A stretch of DNA of 45,203 bases from Alteromonas_F sp964429915 (GCA_964429915.1 CAYSDZ010000029.1:1-45203), one strand, 5' to 3'; positions 1-9,181 are shown, counted from the first letter of the stretch. Program-made: numbers and translations. Notes: generated by a model from the sequence alone, not told the origin.

Positions 1-52
1 TTGCGTTAGGCCATGACAATGACCCAACTCAAAAGAAGAATGGTATGTCAGA

Positions 53-1228
53 TTAGCCTTTTGCTCGTTCTTGTAAAATAGCAACGGCGGGAAGTTCTTT
101 GCCTTCAACGAATTCTAAAAATGCACCACCACCTGTTGAAATGTAGGAAATTGCTTTATCTAAGCCAAATTTGTCAATAGCAGCAAGCGTGTCACCGCCG
201 CCGGCAATTGAAAAACCTTCACTTTCAGCAATGGCTCGGGCAACGACCTCAGTACCCTTAGCAAAGGCGTCAAATTCAAATACGCCGCACGGGCCATTCC
301 AAAGGATGGTTTTTGCACTTTTTAAAATATCAGCGGCTTTCGCGGCAGATTTTGGCCCGTAGTCAATGATTTCTTCGTCGGCTTCAATTTCACTGGGGTG
401 TTTCACGGACGTTTTGGAGTTATGTGACCATTCACTAAAGCCATCCTTTGTTGTAGTTACATCTTCAGCAAACACAACATTGGTTTCTTTTTGTAAGCGC
501 TGCGCTTCGGGAATTAAGTCGGCCTCGTAAAGCGAGTTACCTACTTCATAGCCTGCTGATGCGACAAAGGTGTTAGAGATACCGCCACCCACAATAATGA
601 CATCGGCTATTTTAGATAAGGCATCTAACACAGTCAGTTTCGTTGATACCTTAGAGCCGCCCACTACCGCTACCAAAGGACGTTCAGGTTTTTTTAAGGC
701 TTTACCTAATGCGTCTAGTTCTGCGGCCAAAAGCGGACCTGCTGCGGCTACGGGTGCATACTTCGCTACACCATGAGTAGAGGCTTGCGCACGGTGTGCT
801 GTTCCAAAGGCATCCATGACAAAGACATCGCAAAGTGCGGCATATTGCTTCGCCAATTCATCTGCATTGTTTTTTTCGCCTAAGTTAAAGCGCACGTTTT
901 CAAGTACAGTGACGGTACCAGCCTGAGAATCGACGCCGCTTAAATAATTCTTCGCTAAGGATACAGGCGAATCTAAGGTGTCTTTCAAATAATCAACAAC
1001 AGGCTGTAAAGAAAATTCATCGGCATATTCACCCTCTGTAGGACGCCCCAAATGTGACATAATTAGAACGTGTGCACCGGCATCTAACGCAAGTTTAATG
1101 GTGGGAATAGACGCCACAATACGCTTATCTGAAGTGATTTTGCCATCTTGGATGGGCACATTTAAATCTTGGCGAATCAATACTTTCTTTCCGGCAAGAT
1201 CTAAATCAGACATCTTAATTACTGTCAT
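53..1228 (-). CDS. pgk: Phosphoglycerate kinase
   Basis: Cytosolic glycolytic enzyme that moves the 1-phosphate of 1,3-bisphosphoglycerate to ADP. The 391-residue product is full length for bacterial Pgk. It opens with the family's N-terminal substrate segment (RQDLNVP, then SHLGRPTEGEY) and carries LENVRF, the DAFGTAHRA segment and the C-terminal nucleotide-binding GGGDTLAA. The start MTVIKMSDLDLAGKK aligns from memory with the E. coli start, so I keep the ATG at 1228. In E. coli the order is epd-pgk-fbaA. Here the gene upstream is a glycosyltransferase-like ORF, not epd, and only 52 bases of downstream sequence are visible, so the fba neighbour cannot be checked. No convincing promoter was found in the 286-base gap upstream. 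Identification is essentially certain. Confidence 0.98.
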   Translation of the reverse strand: MTVIKMSDLDLAGKKVLIRQDLNVPIQDGKITSDKRIVASIPTIKLALDAGAHVLIMSHLGRPTEGEYADEFSLQPVVDYLKDTLDSPVSLAKNYLSGVDSQAGTVTVLENVRFNLGEKNNADELAKQYAALCDVFVMDAFGTAHRAQASTHGVAKYAPVAAAGPLLAAELDALGKALKKPERPLVAVVGGSKVSTKLTVLDALSKIADVIIVGGGISNTFVASAGYEVGNSLYEADLIPEAQRLQKETNVVFAEDVTTTKDGFSEWSHNSKTSVKHPSEIEADEEIIDYGPKSAAKAADILKSAKTILWNGPCGVFEFDAFAKGTEVVARAIAESEGFSIAGGGDTLAAIDKFGLDKAISYISTGGGAFLEFVEGKELPAVAILQERAKG

Positions 1229-1514
1229 ATTGGTCTCTCATTGTTGATTGGTAAAGTATAGAGGTTCAAGGCGCACATAATACCCTATCTGCAAGAGACG
1301 CATAGATGTTTTGTGAATAATGAATAAGGGAATTTTTCAGTTAACACATTTTTGTAGAGGTTTCGTTCAAAAACAAGATATAGCCGTTTTTATCTAAGCT
1401 AATTTCAAGAGGCTCGCTTTCTTTGCTGCATCGTTCGGATAGCGGGGGGCGCTTTCACCAAAGGCCGGTTGTCTGACCGTCGAGCAACGCCCAATTGGGA
1501 GCAACTTGAGCAAT
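1229..1514. other. Intergenic region with short repeats and a palindrome
   Basis: This 286-base gap lies between the glycosyltransferase-like gene and pgk, both on the minus strand. I see no gene and no strong terminator. The end next to the glycosyltransferase stop holds two exact copies of GAGCAAC (1482-1488, 1499-1505), a one-mismatch copy GAGCAAT (1508-1514), and the perfect 10-base palindrome CCCAATTGGG (1490-1499) between the first two. The rest is AT-rich and probably carries the pgk promoter and leader. Confidence 0.5.
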
Positions 1515-2717
1515 CTATTTTTCTGCCAATTTTTTTTCATACTTAGACATTTTATCAATCATATATTTACCGTCCGGTTTTAAGCTTAACGCTTTAGACA
1601 AAATGTCTTTTGCAAGTTTGATGTCAATCCGCTCTGCCGCCGTTGCTGCTTTTTGCAAAAAAGCAATGGTGTCTTTTTTCGCTAGAAACCTTATTTTCTG
1701 ATTATACTGATCCATTTCTATCCGCACTTCTTCTTGCGTAATATTTTTCATTGCTCGATTTAAAGTATCAAATTCGGAAGCATCACATTGGCGTATAGTA
1801 GATAGGGTTTGTTTATATCTTTCGTAGACAAAACGCCTAGCTTCCTGCATAAAACTTTCAAGCCCATGACCTTTTAAAAATAAATCAAATTCGTTTTTGA
1901 AATTCGTTAAATAAGAAACATCAAAGCTTATCGCTTTTTGTAAAGCCAAGTGACCGATATAGCCGTGTCTGTTGTTTTTAAATACCGAGTCGAGTTTGTC
2001 TTTTAAATTTGGATTACCGCGATAAAGCATCGATACATATTCTAACTCACTACGGAACATTCGGTGTAAGACAAAGATACTTTGCTTAGTTGGATTGAAA
2101 AAAGGGTCTTTAATGTGAGAGGCGTTTTTATGATAGTGAGGGAATGACCATTCATTACCATTTGAAAAATAATATTTTTCTTTCGGAGCACATACGTTAT
2201 GGACATCTATTTTCTCAATTTCGATTGAAGTAGAGAAAAGGGTTTTTACTTGACGCATGTATCTTCCAACGATTTCAGATTCATATATAGACGAGAATTC
2301 CAATTCGTTGAACTTACATAGCCAGTTAAAAGAAAAAATATTTTTATGTGGATGTAGTGTGAGAAATTCTTTTACTGATAGATGCTTATCAAGTGAAATC
2401 CAAAACTCGTCAATATCTAAAAACATTATGTGAGTACATTTGTCGTTTTGAGCTTTCACGAATGCTTGTTTATAAACTGTTTCTTGTGCATATCGCGGAA
2501 ATTCATCAAATGTAGGATCTGCATCTATAAACGAAACTTGTTTCAAAGATGCTAGGTGTGAGGATAATTCCCACGTGTTGTCGGAAGTATTATTGACATA
2601 AACTTCTACACTATCAAAGCCTACGCTTAAATGATGAAATATCCACTCAGGTAAATAAGCCGCTTCATCTTTTGCGATTGCAATGAGTCTCACATTAAAT
2701 AATTGATTTTCAGTCAT
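1515..2717 (-). CDS. Glycosyltransferase family 2-like protein (GT2_4 type)
   Basis: The 400-residue product has the beginning of a GT-A fold: LIAIAKDEAAYLPEW (about residues 11-25) resembles the nucleotide-sugar-binding start of Glyco_tranf_2_4 proteins, and LDIDEFW (100-106) supplies a DxD-like metal motif (D101, D103). No signal peptide or membrane segment is evident, so it should act on the cytosolic side. The C-terminal 120 residues are Lys/Glu-rich and helical, possibly TPR-like. It is the last gene of the cysDCQN-permease run, 40 bases after the permease, so co-transcription is likely. This placement suggests the PAPS made by the operon may be used to sulfate a glycan, but no sulfotransferase is present here and the sugar donor and acceptor cannot be read from sequence. 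Fold assignment is fairly sure; function is unknown. Confidence 0.7.
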   Translation of the reverse strand: MTENQLFNVRLIAIAKDEAAYLPEWIFHHLSVGFDSVEVYVNNTSDNTWELSSHLASLKQVSFIDADPTFDEFPRYAQETVYKQAFVKAQNDKCTHIMFLDIDEFWISLDKHLSVKEFLTLHPHKNIFSFNWLCKFNELEFSSIYESEIVGRYMRQVKTLFSTSIEIEKIDVHNVCAPKEKYYFSNGNEWSFPHYHKNASHIKDPFFNPTKQSIFVLHRMFRSELEYVSMLYRGNPNLKDKLDSVFKNNRHGYIGHLALQKAISFDVSYLTNFKNEFDLFLKGHGLESFMQEARRFVYERYKQTLSTIRQCDASEFDTLNRAMKNITQEEVRIEMDQYNQKIRFLAKKDTIAFLQKAATAAERIDIKLAKDILSKALSLKPDGKYMIDKMSKYEKKLAEK

Positions 2718-2757
2718 ACAACTCTTTGTCTTAACTTTGCATCGACGAATTTAAACA

Positions 2758-4482
2758 TCACAAATACACTTTATTCAAAAGCGTAATTACAATTGCGCTG
2801 TAGCATATTGATATAGGTAAGCCTATTCGTACAAAATGAGAAAACTTATAGTTACTTGCGTTGAACGCCAGTAAGTTGGTTTGATAGCCATAAGGCGAAA
2901 TAAAGCTCGCGCTGGCTGCAAAGGCCACCGCTAATGCAAAAGGTAATATAGGGGCGTTAAAAATGTCGCTTAAACCATAGGCGAAAGGAAACATCAGTGC
3001 CGCGGCTGCGTTGTTAGTGACGAACTCGGTAAGTAATAAGGTAACTACGTATACTGCAATTAAGGCGACAAGCGCATTGGAACTTGTTAACAGAGGGGTG
3101 AGACTTGAAGTAACCCATGCGATAACACCTGAGTTTTGAAGTGCCGTGGCGAGCGTTAAGGCACCGACGATCACAATGATCAAATTAAGCGGAATATTGC
3201 GTTTAATTTCTGCATTATTCGTCACATTCAATACCACTAAAACTGCACAGAAGAAGACTAAGCCGACAGCCAAAGACACCCATTCACATGCGGCAAGTAT
3301 TATGGTTATCACAAAGCCGCCCAAAGTTGCCCATTCTTGAAGGGGTGAAAGTTTTCTCGCGACTTTTTGTTCAGAAAGAATAAAAAAATTCTTTGCTAAA
3401 TTTTGCCGTGTACTGAAATCAGGGCCTATCGCTAAGAGTAAAAAGTCACCTGCTTGTAACTTAATTTCACCTAGCTTTCCTGACAATTGTTCACCATCGC
3501 GCCTTATCGCCACAACGGCAGCATCGAAAAGGGCTCTAAAACCGAGTGCTTTGATTGTTTGTCCGATGATCTGTGCGCGGTTCGACACAATAACTTCGGT
3601 TAGGTTTTCACGCATAAGCCCGTTGGTTTCTGCAAAAATGGTTAATCCCTTAATATGCGATAGGTTATCTATTTTCTGTACATTCCCACTAAATATCAGC
3701 TTGTCGCCTTGTTGAATGACAAACTCAGGGGAAACGGGAGAAATAAGATTACCTTTGCGAATAATCTCAACTAAAAATAATTCAGGCAAATTTCTTAAAT
3801 GATTTGCCTCAACACTCTTACCAATTAGCTCAGAATTTTCCTCTACTTTGGCTTCAAGTAAATATTCATTGTAAATGGCTTTGGCTTGCTGGATATCGGG
3901 CAGTAAAGGCTTAAGAATAAACAGCAACAATCCGCAACTTAAGCCGGCAGTTAAGCCAAACAGTGTGAAATCCCAGAACTTGAATCCCGGATGTCCGTTT
4001 TCAATTAGAAAACTATTCACAATTAAATTGGTTGAAGTCCCTACTAAAGTGACGGTTCCCCCTAAAATAGCCGAGTAGGATAGGGGAATAAGAAATTTTG
4101 ATGCAGCGTGGTGTTGATTCTGTTTTACTGGTCCTATTAGCGTGGCCACAATAGCGGTGTTATTCAAAATAGCCGAAGAGAAAAATGTGAGCCCAAAGAG
4201 TCTCAAGTACGATTTATTGTAACTCGCTGTAATCAGTTTACGCCCTACACTTTTAATCAAAGATGTTTTATCAACCGCACTACTAACCAAAAGAAGTAGG
4301 ACTAAGGTAAGCAGACCTTTATTCGTGAGGTTGTGTATAATATCGTCAAAAGTGACTTGCTGTCCGACCAGTAGAACAAGAGAACAAGCTGCAAAAATGG
4401 TTGAGGGGCGCTGCTGAGTGAACACAAGCGCGAAAATGGTGCTGGCAAATATTGCCAGCACACCGAGTTGTTGATAGTCCAT
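2758..4482 (-). CDS. SLC13-family permease with central RCK_C (TrkA-C) domains, possible sulfate transporter
   Basis: A 574-residue inner-membrane carrier. The N-terminal half has several hydrophobic helices and the family's hairpin signature around SAILNNTAIVA and GTVTLVGTSTNLIVNS. The middle (about residues 205-370) is soluble and looks like two tandem TrkA-C/RCK_C regulatory domains. The C-terminal half has a second copy of the transport motif (FVTNNAAAALMFP) and more helices. This layout matches the large SLC13/DASS proteins that bacteria use for sulfate, di/tricarboxylates or other anions. It sits 42 bases after cysN and before the glycosyltransferase-like gene. Location in a sulfate-activation operon makes sulfate the favoured substrate, replacing an ABC-type CysTWA importer; that is inference from context. 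Confidence 0.85.
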   Translation of the reverse strand: MDYQQLGVLAIFASTIFALVFTQQRPSTIFAACSLVLLVGQQVTFDDIIHNLTNKGLLTLVLLLLVSSAVDKTSLIKSVGRKLITASYNKSYLRLFGLTFFSSAILNNTAIVATLIGPVKQNQHHAASKFLIPLSYSAILGGTVTLVGTSTNLIVNSFLIENGHPGFKFWDFTLFGLTAGLSCGLLLFILKPLLPDIQQAKAIYNEYLLEAKVEENSELIGKSVEANHLRNLPELFLVEIIRKGNLISPVSPEFVIQQGDKLIFSGNVQKIDNLSHIKGLTIFAETNGLMRENLTEVIVSNRAQIIGQTIKALGFRALFDAAVVAIRRDGEQLSGKLGEIKLQAGDFLLLAIGPDFSTRQNLAKNFFILSEQKVARKLSPLQEWATLGGFVITIILAACEWVSLAVGLVFFCAVLVVLNVTNNAEIKRNIPLNLIIVIVGALTLATALQNSGVIAWVTSSLTPLLTSSNALVALIAVYVVTLLLTEFVTNNAAAALMFPFAYGLSDIFNAPILPFALAVAFAASASFISPYGYQTNLLAFNASNYKFSHFVRIGLPISICYSAIVITLLNKVYL

Positions 4483-4524
4483 ATTCCCGTTGGATACCAG
4501 TTGGCTAAGGTTTATTACTGAATG

Positions 4525-5946
4525 CTAGAGCTTAGTAATATCTAAGGCATTCCAATGAGGGAAATGTTTACGCACTAGGGCATTAAATTCAAGCTCAAAT
4601 TCAGAAAAATCTGGTGTGGAATGCTGCTCTTCTTTGTTCAGAGCATTAATGACCATACCTGCGCCCACTGTCCCGTTAGTCAGTCGGTCGATGACAATAA
4701 ACGCGCCAGTTTCACGATTTGTTGTGTACGGGTCACAAGCTACAGCTTGGGTCAGCTTTAAATCAACCACGGCAATTTCGTTCAAGTTCAAATGTAACGC
4801 TTGCTGCTGTTCCAGTGTGTTAACGTCGATTTGATAATCAATGTGAGCAACGGCTCCTGTTGTCATTTTAGTTGCAAATTTAAACAGGTATTGTTTGTTT
4901 GGCATCAATGGTTCTTCTGACATCCACACCAAATGTGTTTTTAACTGTGAGGCGTGAATGGGAAGATTGTCCGATTTTACAATCATGTCTCCACGAGAAA
5001 TATCAATTTCGTCTTCTAAAGTCAGCGTCACCGCTTGAGGTACGTAAGCGTTTTCTTGGTCCCCGTCAAAGGTAACAATTGACTTCACTTTTGATGTTTT
5101 GCCTGAAGGCAGCGCAGTTACTGAATCACCGGGGGCAATCTGACCAGAAACTACGGTTCCAGCAAATCCTCGAAAGTCCAGATTAGGGCGGTTCACATAT
5201 TGAACGGGGAAGCGAAAATCTTCAGTGTTCGCATCGTTACCTATTTCGATATTCTCAAGCATAGACATCAAGGGCACACCGTTGAACCAAGGCGTGCTTT
5301 CGCTTAAGTTCACCACGTTGTCGCCTTCAAGTGCTGAGATAGGCACGAATTGGATATCATCAATATTGAGTTGCTCTGCAAACGCTAGGTAGTCTTTTTG
5401 AATGGTCTCATAGACAGATTGGCTGTAATCCATCAAGTCCATTTTGTTTATTGCTACTATAACGTGCTTAATACCTAACAGCGACACAAGGAACGAGTGA
5501 CGTTTAGTTTGTGTTTTTACGCCAGCTCTTGCATCTACCAATATAATGGCTAAGTCACAGGTTGAGGCTCCCGTTACCATATTTCGCGTGTATTGCTCGT
5601 GTCCCGGTGTGTCAGCAATGATGAACTTACGCTTGTCGGTAGAAAAATACCGATACGCAACATCAATCGTAATACCTTGCTCACGCTCAGATTGAAGACC
5701 ATCCACTAACAACGCCAAATCGACCTTTTCACCTGTAGTGCCAACCTTTTTGCTGTCTTTTGTGATTGCAGCAAGTTGATCTTCATAAATCATCTTAGAA
5801 TCGTGTAGTAAACGACCGATGAGTGTACTTTTACCGTCATCAACGCTACCACATGTTAGAAAACGGAGAAGGTCTTTATTTTCGTGCTGTTCAAGATAAG
5901 CAAGGATATCTTTTTGAATGAGTGTTTTATCGCTATCACTGTTCAT
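4525..5946 (-). CDS. cysN: Sulfate adenylyltransferase GTPase subunit (ATP sulfurylase large subunit)
   Basis: CysN hydrolyses GTP to drive CysD in forming adenosine 5'-phosphosulfate from ATP and sulfate. The 473-residue length matches stand-alone CysN. The P-loop is GSVDDGKST (residues 33-41). The EF-Tu-like switch II DTPGHEQYTRNM and the guanine motif NKMD follow, then two beta-barrel domains. There is no C-terminal APS kinase fusion; cysC is separate. Its ATG overlaps the cysQ stop codon by one base (TAATG), implying translational coupling. The gene order D-C-Q-N differs from the D-N-C order common in enterobacteria. Confidence 0.97.
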   Translation of the reverse strand: MNSDSDKTLIQKDILAYLEQHENKDLLRFLTCGSVDDGKSTLIGRLLHDSKMIYEDQLAAITKDSKKVGTTGEKVDLALLVDGLQSEREQGITIDVAYRYFSTDKRKFIIADTPGHEQYTRNMVTGASTCDLAIILVDARAGVKTQTKRHSFLVSLLGIKHVIVAINKMDLMDYSQSVYETIQKDYLAFAEQLNIDDIQFVPISALEGDNVVNLSESTPWFNGVPLMSMLENIEIGNDANTEDFRFPVQYVNRPNLDFRGFAGTVVSGQIAPGDSVTALPSGKTSKVKSIVTFDGDQENAYVPQAVTLTLEDEIDISRGDMIVKSDNLPIHASQLKTHLVWMSEEPLMPNKQYLFKFATKMTTGAVAHIDYQIDVNTLEQQQALHLNLNEIAVVDLKLTQAVACDPYTTNRETGAFIVIDRLTNGTVGAGMVINALNKEEQHSTPDFSEFELEFNALVRKHFPHWNALDITKL

Positions 5947-6734
5947 TATTCTGCGCTCACTAGGAAATAAGGGTTTAAAACGGAATCTTTTTGATTATAG
6001 GTAAGTTCAACGGCGTGCTTGTCAAAAGGCTTGTTGGCGTCGAGTACCGTTACCTTTGCGCCAGCGGCTAAGGCTACCGCATGTGCTGCGCCCGTATCCC
6101 ATTCTGACGTGGGGCCAAGACGAGGGTATAAGTGCGCTTCACCCGCCGCTACCAAGCATAATTTTAACGAGCTACCCATGGCGACCAATTCTACTTCTCC
6201 GTCGAGCTCGTCCAAAAACGCTTTTATTTCTGGGCTTTGATGAGAGCGGCTACCGACCACTTTCCACGTTTCACCGTGCTCATGTTGTCGAGCATGAATA
6301 GCACGCTCACCGTTTTCGTCACTGATAAATGCGCCTCCAGAAATCTCTCCCCAATAGGTACGGGATAACGCAGGTGCGTACACCACCCCGAAAGTCGGTT
6401 TGCCGTTTTCGATCAATGCGATATTTACCGTAAATTCACCATTTTTCTTGATGAACTCTTTTGTTCCATCTAAAGGGTCTACTAGCCAATAGGTGCTCCA
6501 CGTTTGGCGTTCCTGCCACGCAATGCTGGCTGATTCTTCAGATAAGATTGGGAAATCTGAGCATTCGCTCAAGCCTGCTACTATCAATTTGTGTGCGGCT
6601 AAATCGGCTTCAGTTAGGGGGCTGCTGTCTGATTTGTCATAAACAGCAAAATCTTTCTTATAGATGTCCATAATTGCATCGCCAGCCCGCTTGGCAATTG
6701 CGATGACGGTGTTTTGTAAACTGACTTCCATCAT
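5946..6734 (-). CDS. cysQ: 3'(2'),5'-bisphosphate nucleotidase
   Basis: CysQ removes the 3'-phosphate from PAP (and can act on PAPS), preventing build-up of the toxic by-product of PAPS use. The 262-residue protein belongs to the Mg-dependent, Li-sensitive inositol monophosphatase superfamily. The metal ligands are visible in LSEES (64-68) and DPLDGTKEF (86-94), and a C-terminal SEWDTGAAHA segment gives the final catalytic Asp. Its ATG overlaps the cysC stop (ATGA) and its own stop overlaps the cysN ATG, so it is firmly inside the operon. In E. coli cysQ is a distant gene; linking it to PAPS synthesis is typical of organisms with high PAPS flux. Two ATGs are adjacent at the start; either is possible. 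Confidence 0.96.
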   Translation of the reverse strand: MMEVSLQNTVIAIAKRAGDAIMDIYKKDFAVYDKSDSSPLTEADLAAHKLIVAGLSECSDFPILSEESASIAWQERQTWSTYWLVDPLDGTKEFIKKNGEFTVNIALIENGKPTFGVVYAPALSRTYWGEISGGAFISDENGERAIHARQHEHGETWKVVGSRSHQSPEIKAFLDELDGEVELVAMGSSLKLCLVAAGEAHLYPRLGPTSEWDTGAAHAVALAAGAKVTVLDANKPFDKHAVELTYNQKDSVLNPYFLVSAE

Positions 6735-7333
6735 AAAGTAATCACACCTTTGTTGACTAATAGATCAAATAAGCGTTGCGCAGAGACTTCAGGTGCTTCG
6801 TCTTGCCATTGAAAGTGAATTTCTGGCGCTTCAGGTGCTTCGTATTCAGAACTAATACCCGTGAAATCTTTGATTTCGCCTGATCTGGCTTTTTTATACA
6901 GCCCTTTTGGATCGCGCTTTTCACACTCTTCCAATGGCACATCAACATACACTTCTACAAATTCATCAGGCGCTAGCAAGTTTCTGCAATAGTCTCTGTC
7001 AGCTTTAAACGGACTGATAAAAGCGGTGAGTACGATAAGCCCAGAATCAACGAATAATTTCGATACTTCACTGATCCGTCTGATATTTTCAACTCTGTCT
7101 TGGTCGCTGAAGCCTAAGTCGCCACATAAGCCATGCCTGACATTGTCGCCATCAAGAAGATAGGTGTGTTTATTGGCGGCTGCCAATCGCTGCTCCAGCA
7201 AACCCGATAGCGTTGACTTACCAGAGCCACTTAGCCCAGTTAGCCAGATAACTTTCGGTTTTTGACCCAGAGCATCCGCCCGCGCTTCTTTATCGACAGC
7301 GTGTTTATGCCATACGATGTTGTCGGTTGCCAT
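6731..7333 (-). CDS. cysC: Adenylyl-sulfate (APS) kinase
   Basis: CysC phosphorylates APS at the 3'-hydroxyl to give PAPS. The 200-residue product has the P-loop GLSGSGKS at residues 33-40 and the APS-binding LLDGDNVRHGL around residue 60. The FISPFKADRD region and the lid segment with DPKGLYKKAR also fit the family. Its length equals stand-alone bacterial CysC. The ATG shares a base with the cysD stop (TAATG) and its stop overlaps the cysQ start, so the genes are translationally coupled. No oddities seen. Confidence 0.97.
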   Translation of the reverse strand: MATDNIVWHKHAVDKEARADALGQKPKVIWLTGLSGSGKSTLSGLLEQRLAAANKHTYLLDGDNVRHGLCGDLGFSDQDRVENIRRISEVSKLFVDSGLIVLTAFISPFKADRDYCRNLLAPDEFVEVYVDVPLEECEKRDPKGLYKKARSGEIKDFTGISSEYEAPEAPEIHFQWQDEAPEVSAQRLFDLLVNKGVITL

Positions 7334-8244
7334 TAAAAGTAACCTTCCATTTTCTTTTTCTCCATTGAACCTGAGCTATCGTGATCAATAACGCGACCTT
7401 GACGTTCAGAGGTTTTGGTCAACAACATTTCTTGGATAACATCGGGTAGTGTATCAGCTTCAGATTCAACAGCCCCGGTTAGAGGGTAACAGCCAAGGGT
7501 TCTGAATCGTACTGAACGCATTTCAGGTGTTTCACCGTCAAGAGGCATACGATCATCATCTACCATAATCAACACGCCATCACGCTCTACTACTGGACGA
7601 GGTTTGGCTAAGTACAGAGAGGGGATTTCAATATTTTCTAAATAAATGTATTGCCAAATATCGAGTTCGGTCCAGTTAGACATTGGGAAGACACGAATAC
7701 TCTCGCCTTTGTTGATTTGTGAATTATAAATATTCCATAATTCAGGGCGTTGATTTTTAGGGTCCCAACGGTGGTTATCGTCACGGAAGGAATACACACG
7801 CTCTTTCGCACGAGACTTTTCTTCGTCACGGCGTGCGCCGCCAAAAGCAGCATCGAATTGGTATTTATTTAATGCTTGCTTCAATGCTTGGGTTTTCATA
7901 ATGTCGGTGTGTTTGGCACTGCCGTGAGAAAACGGTCCAACGCCTTGTTCCACCCCTTCTTTATTGATATGAACTAAAAGGTCGAAACCGTATTGCTTTG
8001 CAATTCGGTCGCGAAACTCAATCATTTCTCTGAATTTCCACGTGGTGTCGACATGAAGAAGTGGGAAAGGAATTTTGCCAGGTGCGAATGCTTTGCGAGC
8101 AAGATGTAACAAAACAGAAGAGTCTTTACCGACTGAGTAAAGCATTACAGGGTTATCGAATTCTGCAGCAACTTCTCTAAAAATATGGATGCTTTCTGCT
8201 TCCAGTTGCTTTAAGTGAGTGACAGAAGGTATTGCTAAAGTCAT
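7333..8244 (-). CDS. cysD: Sulfate adenylyltransferase small (catalytic) subunit
   Basis: CysD is the PP-loop N-type ATP pyrophosphatase subunit that adenylates sulfate, working with the CysN GTPase. At 303 residues it matches the usual length (about 302). The PP-loop SVGKDSS lies at residues 37-43, and the conserved GGARRDEEKSRAKER segment and the C-terminal TSERQGR are present. It is the first gene of the minus-strand run cysD-cysC-cysQ-cysN-permease-glycosyltransferase. The 238-base upstream gap therefore contains the operon promoter, for which only a -10 element is convincing. Confidence 0.98.
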   Translation of the reverse strand: MTLAIPSVTHLKQLEAESIHIFREVAAEFDNPVMLYSVGKDSSVLLHLARKAFAPGKIPFPLLHVDTTWKFREMIEFRDRIAKQYGFDLLVHINKEGVEQGVGPFSHGSAKHTDIMKTQALKQALNKYQFDAAFGGARRDEEKSRAKERVYSFRDDNHRWDPKNQRPELWNIYNSQINKGESIRVFPMSNWTELDIWQYIYLENIEIPSLYLAKPRPVVERDGVLIMVDDDRMPLDGETPEMRSVRFRTLGCYPLTGAVESEADTLPDVIQEMLLTKTSERQGRVIDHDSSGSMEKKKMEGYF

Positions 8245-8306
8245 GGCCTTTCCCTTAATTGGTTATTTGGGATGAGTTGTGTTGGCATAGTGATATGCTA
8301 ATTCAT

Positions 8307-8312
8307 TATATG
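8307..8312 (-). promoter_or_regulatory. Candidate -10 box of the cysD operon
   Basis: On the minus strand these bases read TATAAT, the perfect -10 consensus, 63 bases upstream of the cysD ATG. No good -35 sits 16-18 bases further upstream, which would fit an activator-dependent promoter (CysB is the known activator of cys genes in relatives), but no CysB site was recognised. The region is AT-rich, so chance matches are possible. Confidence 0.35.
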
Positions 8313-8414
8313 TATAGAACAATAACATAAATTTAAGCAAGCTAACTATTCAATTTAGCTATGTAAGACGTCTATCTTATTACTAAACGGTGTAGTGCTG
8401 GGTAAGCCTTTGGC

Positions 8415-8445
8415 AAACAAAAAAGCCGCAATAATCATGCGGCTT
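8415..8445 (-). terminator. Rho-independent terminator after the sigma/DUF3379 pair
   Basis: Perfect 8-bp stem AAGCCGCA/TGCGGCTT (8423-8430 with 8438-8445) and a 7-base loop. Read on the minus strand it is followed by a run of T residues interrupted by one G. It lies 38 bases past the DUF3379-type stop codon, so it closes the moxR-to-anti-sigma gene run and insulates the cysD operon. Confidence 0.85.
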
Positions 8446-8482
8446 AGAATAGAGGGACTTTGACTATGTGTTGGCTATAGTG

Positions 8483-9181
8483 TTACTGGCCAATACTTGA
8501 TTTAACGCGTTGTGCAATGTTAGATAAATTTGCACCTTTATCACCGACAATCATGACGCTGGCTTGTTGCAAATTAAACCCTGTCCCCGTATAGCTGTTA
8601 TCTGAAAAACGCTCAGGTACATTAGCTTTGTTATCGTAAGGGGTAAAGAAAACCGAAACGGGCCCTTCTTCGCCTTCTACAACTACGTGTAATGACTCAG
8701 TAAAATCAAGCCGACAAAAGCTCGCTGAGTAAATTTTGCCAATATCACCAATAATTCCAGCTCCGATCGATGCCAGCTTATCGTTTACCTGTTCGATAGA
8801 CACGTTTCCAGTCATTGAATATTCATAGTCTTCCGTGTATTTCATGTGTGCAAGCGCTGCATCACCCAAATCGACTCGAGTTGATGACCATAGGGTAAAA
8901 GTAATTCCAATTACAAACACCACTGATGCTGCCAAGGCTAAATGAACGCTAGAACGTCGCTTCTGCTGTTTATCTTCTTGAAATGCGCCTCTTAGAATTA
9001 GCTTGTCAGCTAAATCGTCTGGCACTGGAATATCCACAGCCGATTTTATTTTATCGTTTAACACTCGCGTTTCCTGCCAGAACTTCTGATTGGATTCACT
9101 ACTTTTTGCTTGACTCAGTAGTGCCTCATCACGGGTATCTGGATCTTCATAAATACGTCGTCTAAATTCTAACTCACCCAT
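8483..9181 (-). CDS. DUF3379-type membrane protein, putative anti-sigma factor
   Basis: The 232-residue product has an N-terminal soluble part (about residues 1-75), one transmembrane helix (about 79-99, LALAASVVFVIGITF) and a C-terminal presumably periplasmic domain with one Cys (in ASFCRLDF). This N-in, single-helix layout and its position directly after an ECF sigma gene, overlapping it by 8 bases, are typical of anti-sigma partners. I recall DUF3379 proteins in this position in Alteromonas and Shewanella. The N-terminal GELEFRRRIYEDPDTRDE segment is the family hallmark. It lacks an obvious HxxxCxxC zinc anti-sigma motif, so any inhibition would be of a non-ZAS type. Family likely; role inferred from context. 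Confidence 0.75.
   Translation of the reverse strand: MGELEFRRRIYEDPDTRDEALLSQAKSSESNQKFWQETRVLNDKIKSAVDIPVPDDLADKLILRGAFQEDKQQKRRSSVHLALAASVVFVIGITFTLWSSTRVDLGDAALAHMKYTEDYEYSMTGNVSIEQVNDKLASIGAGIIGDIGKIYSASFCRLDFTESLHVVVEGEEGPVSVFFTPYDNKANVPERFSDNSYTGTGFNLQQASVMIVGDKGANLSNIAQRVKSSIGQ

Noticed and set aside
1350..1460. Short minus-strand open frame between the glycosyltransferase and pgk
   Set aside because: About 35 codons without a start codon and no recognised similarity; considered as an epd remnant but nothing resembles Epd.
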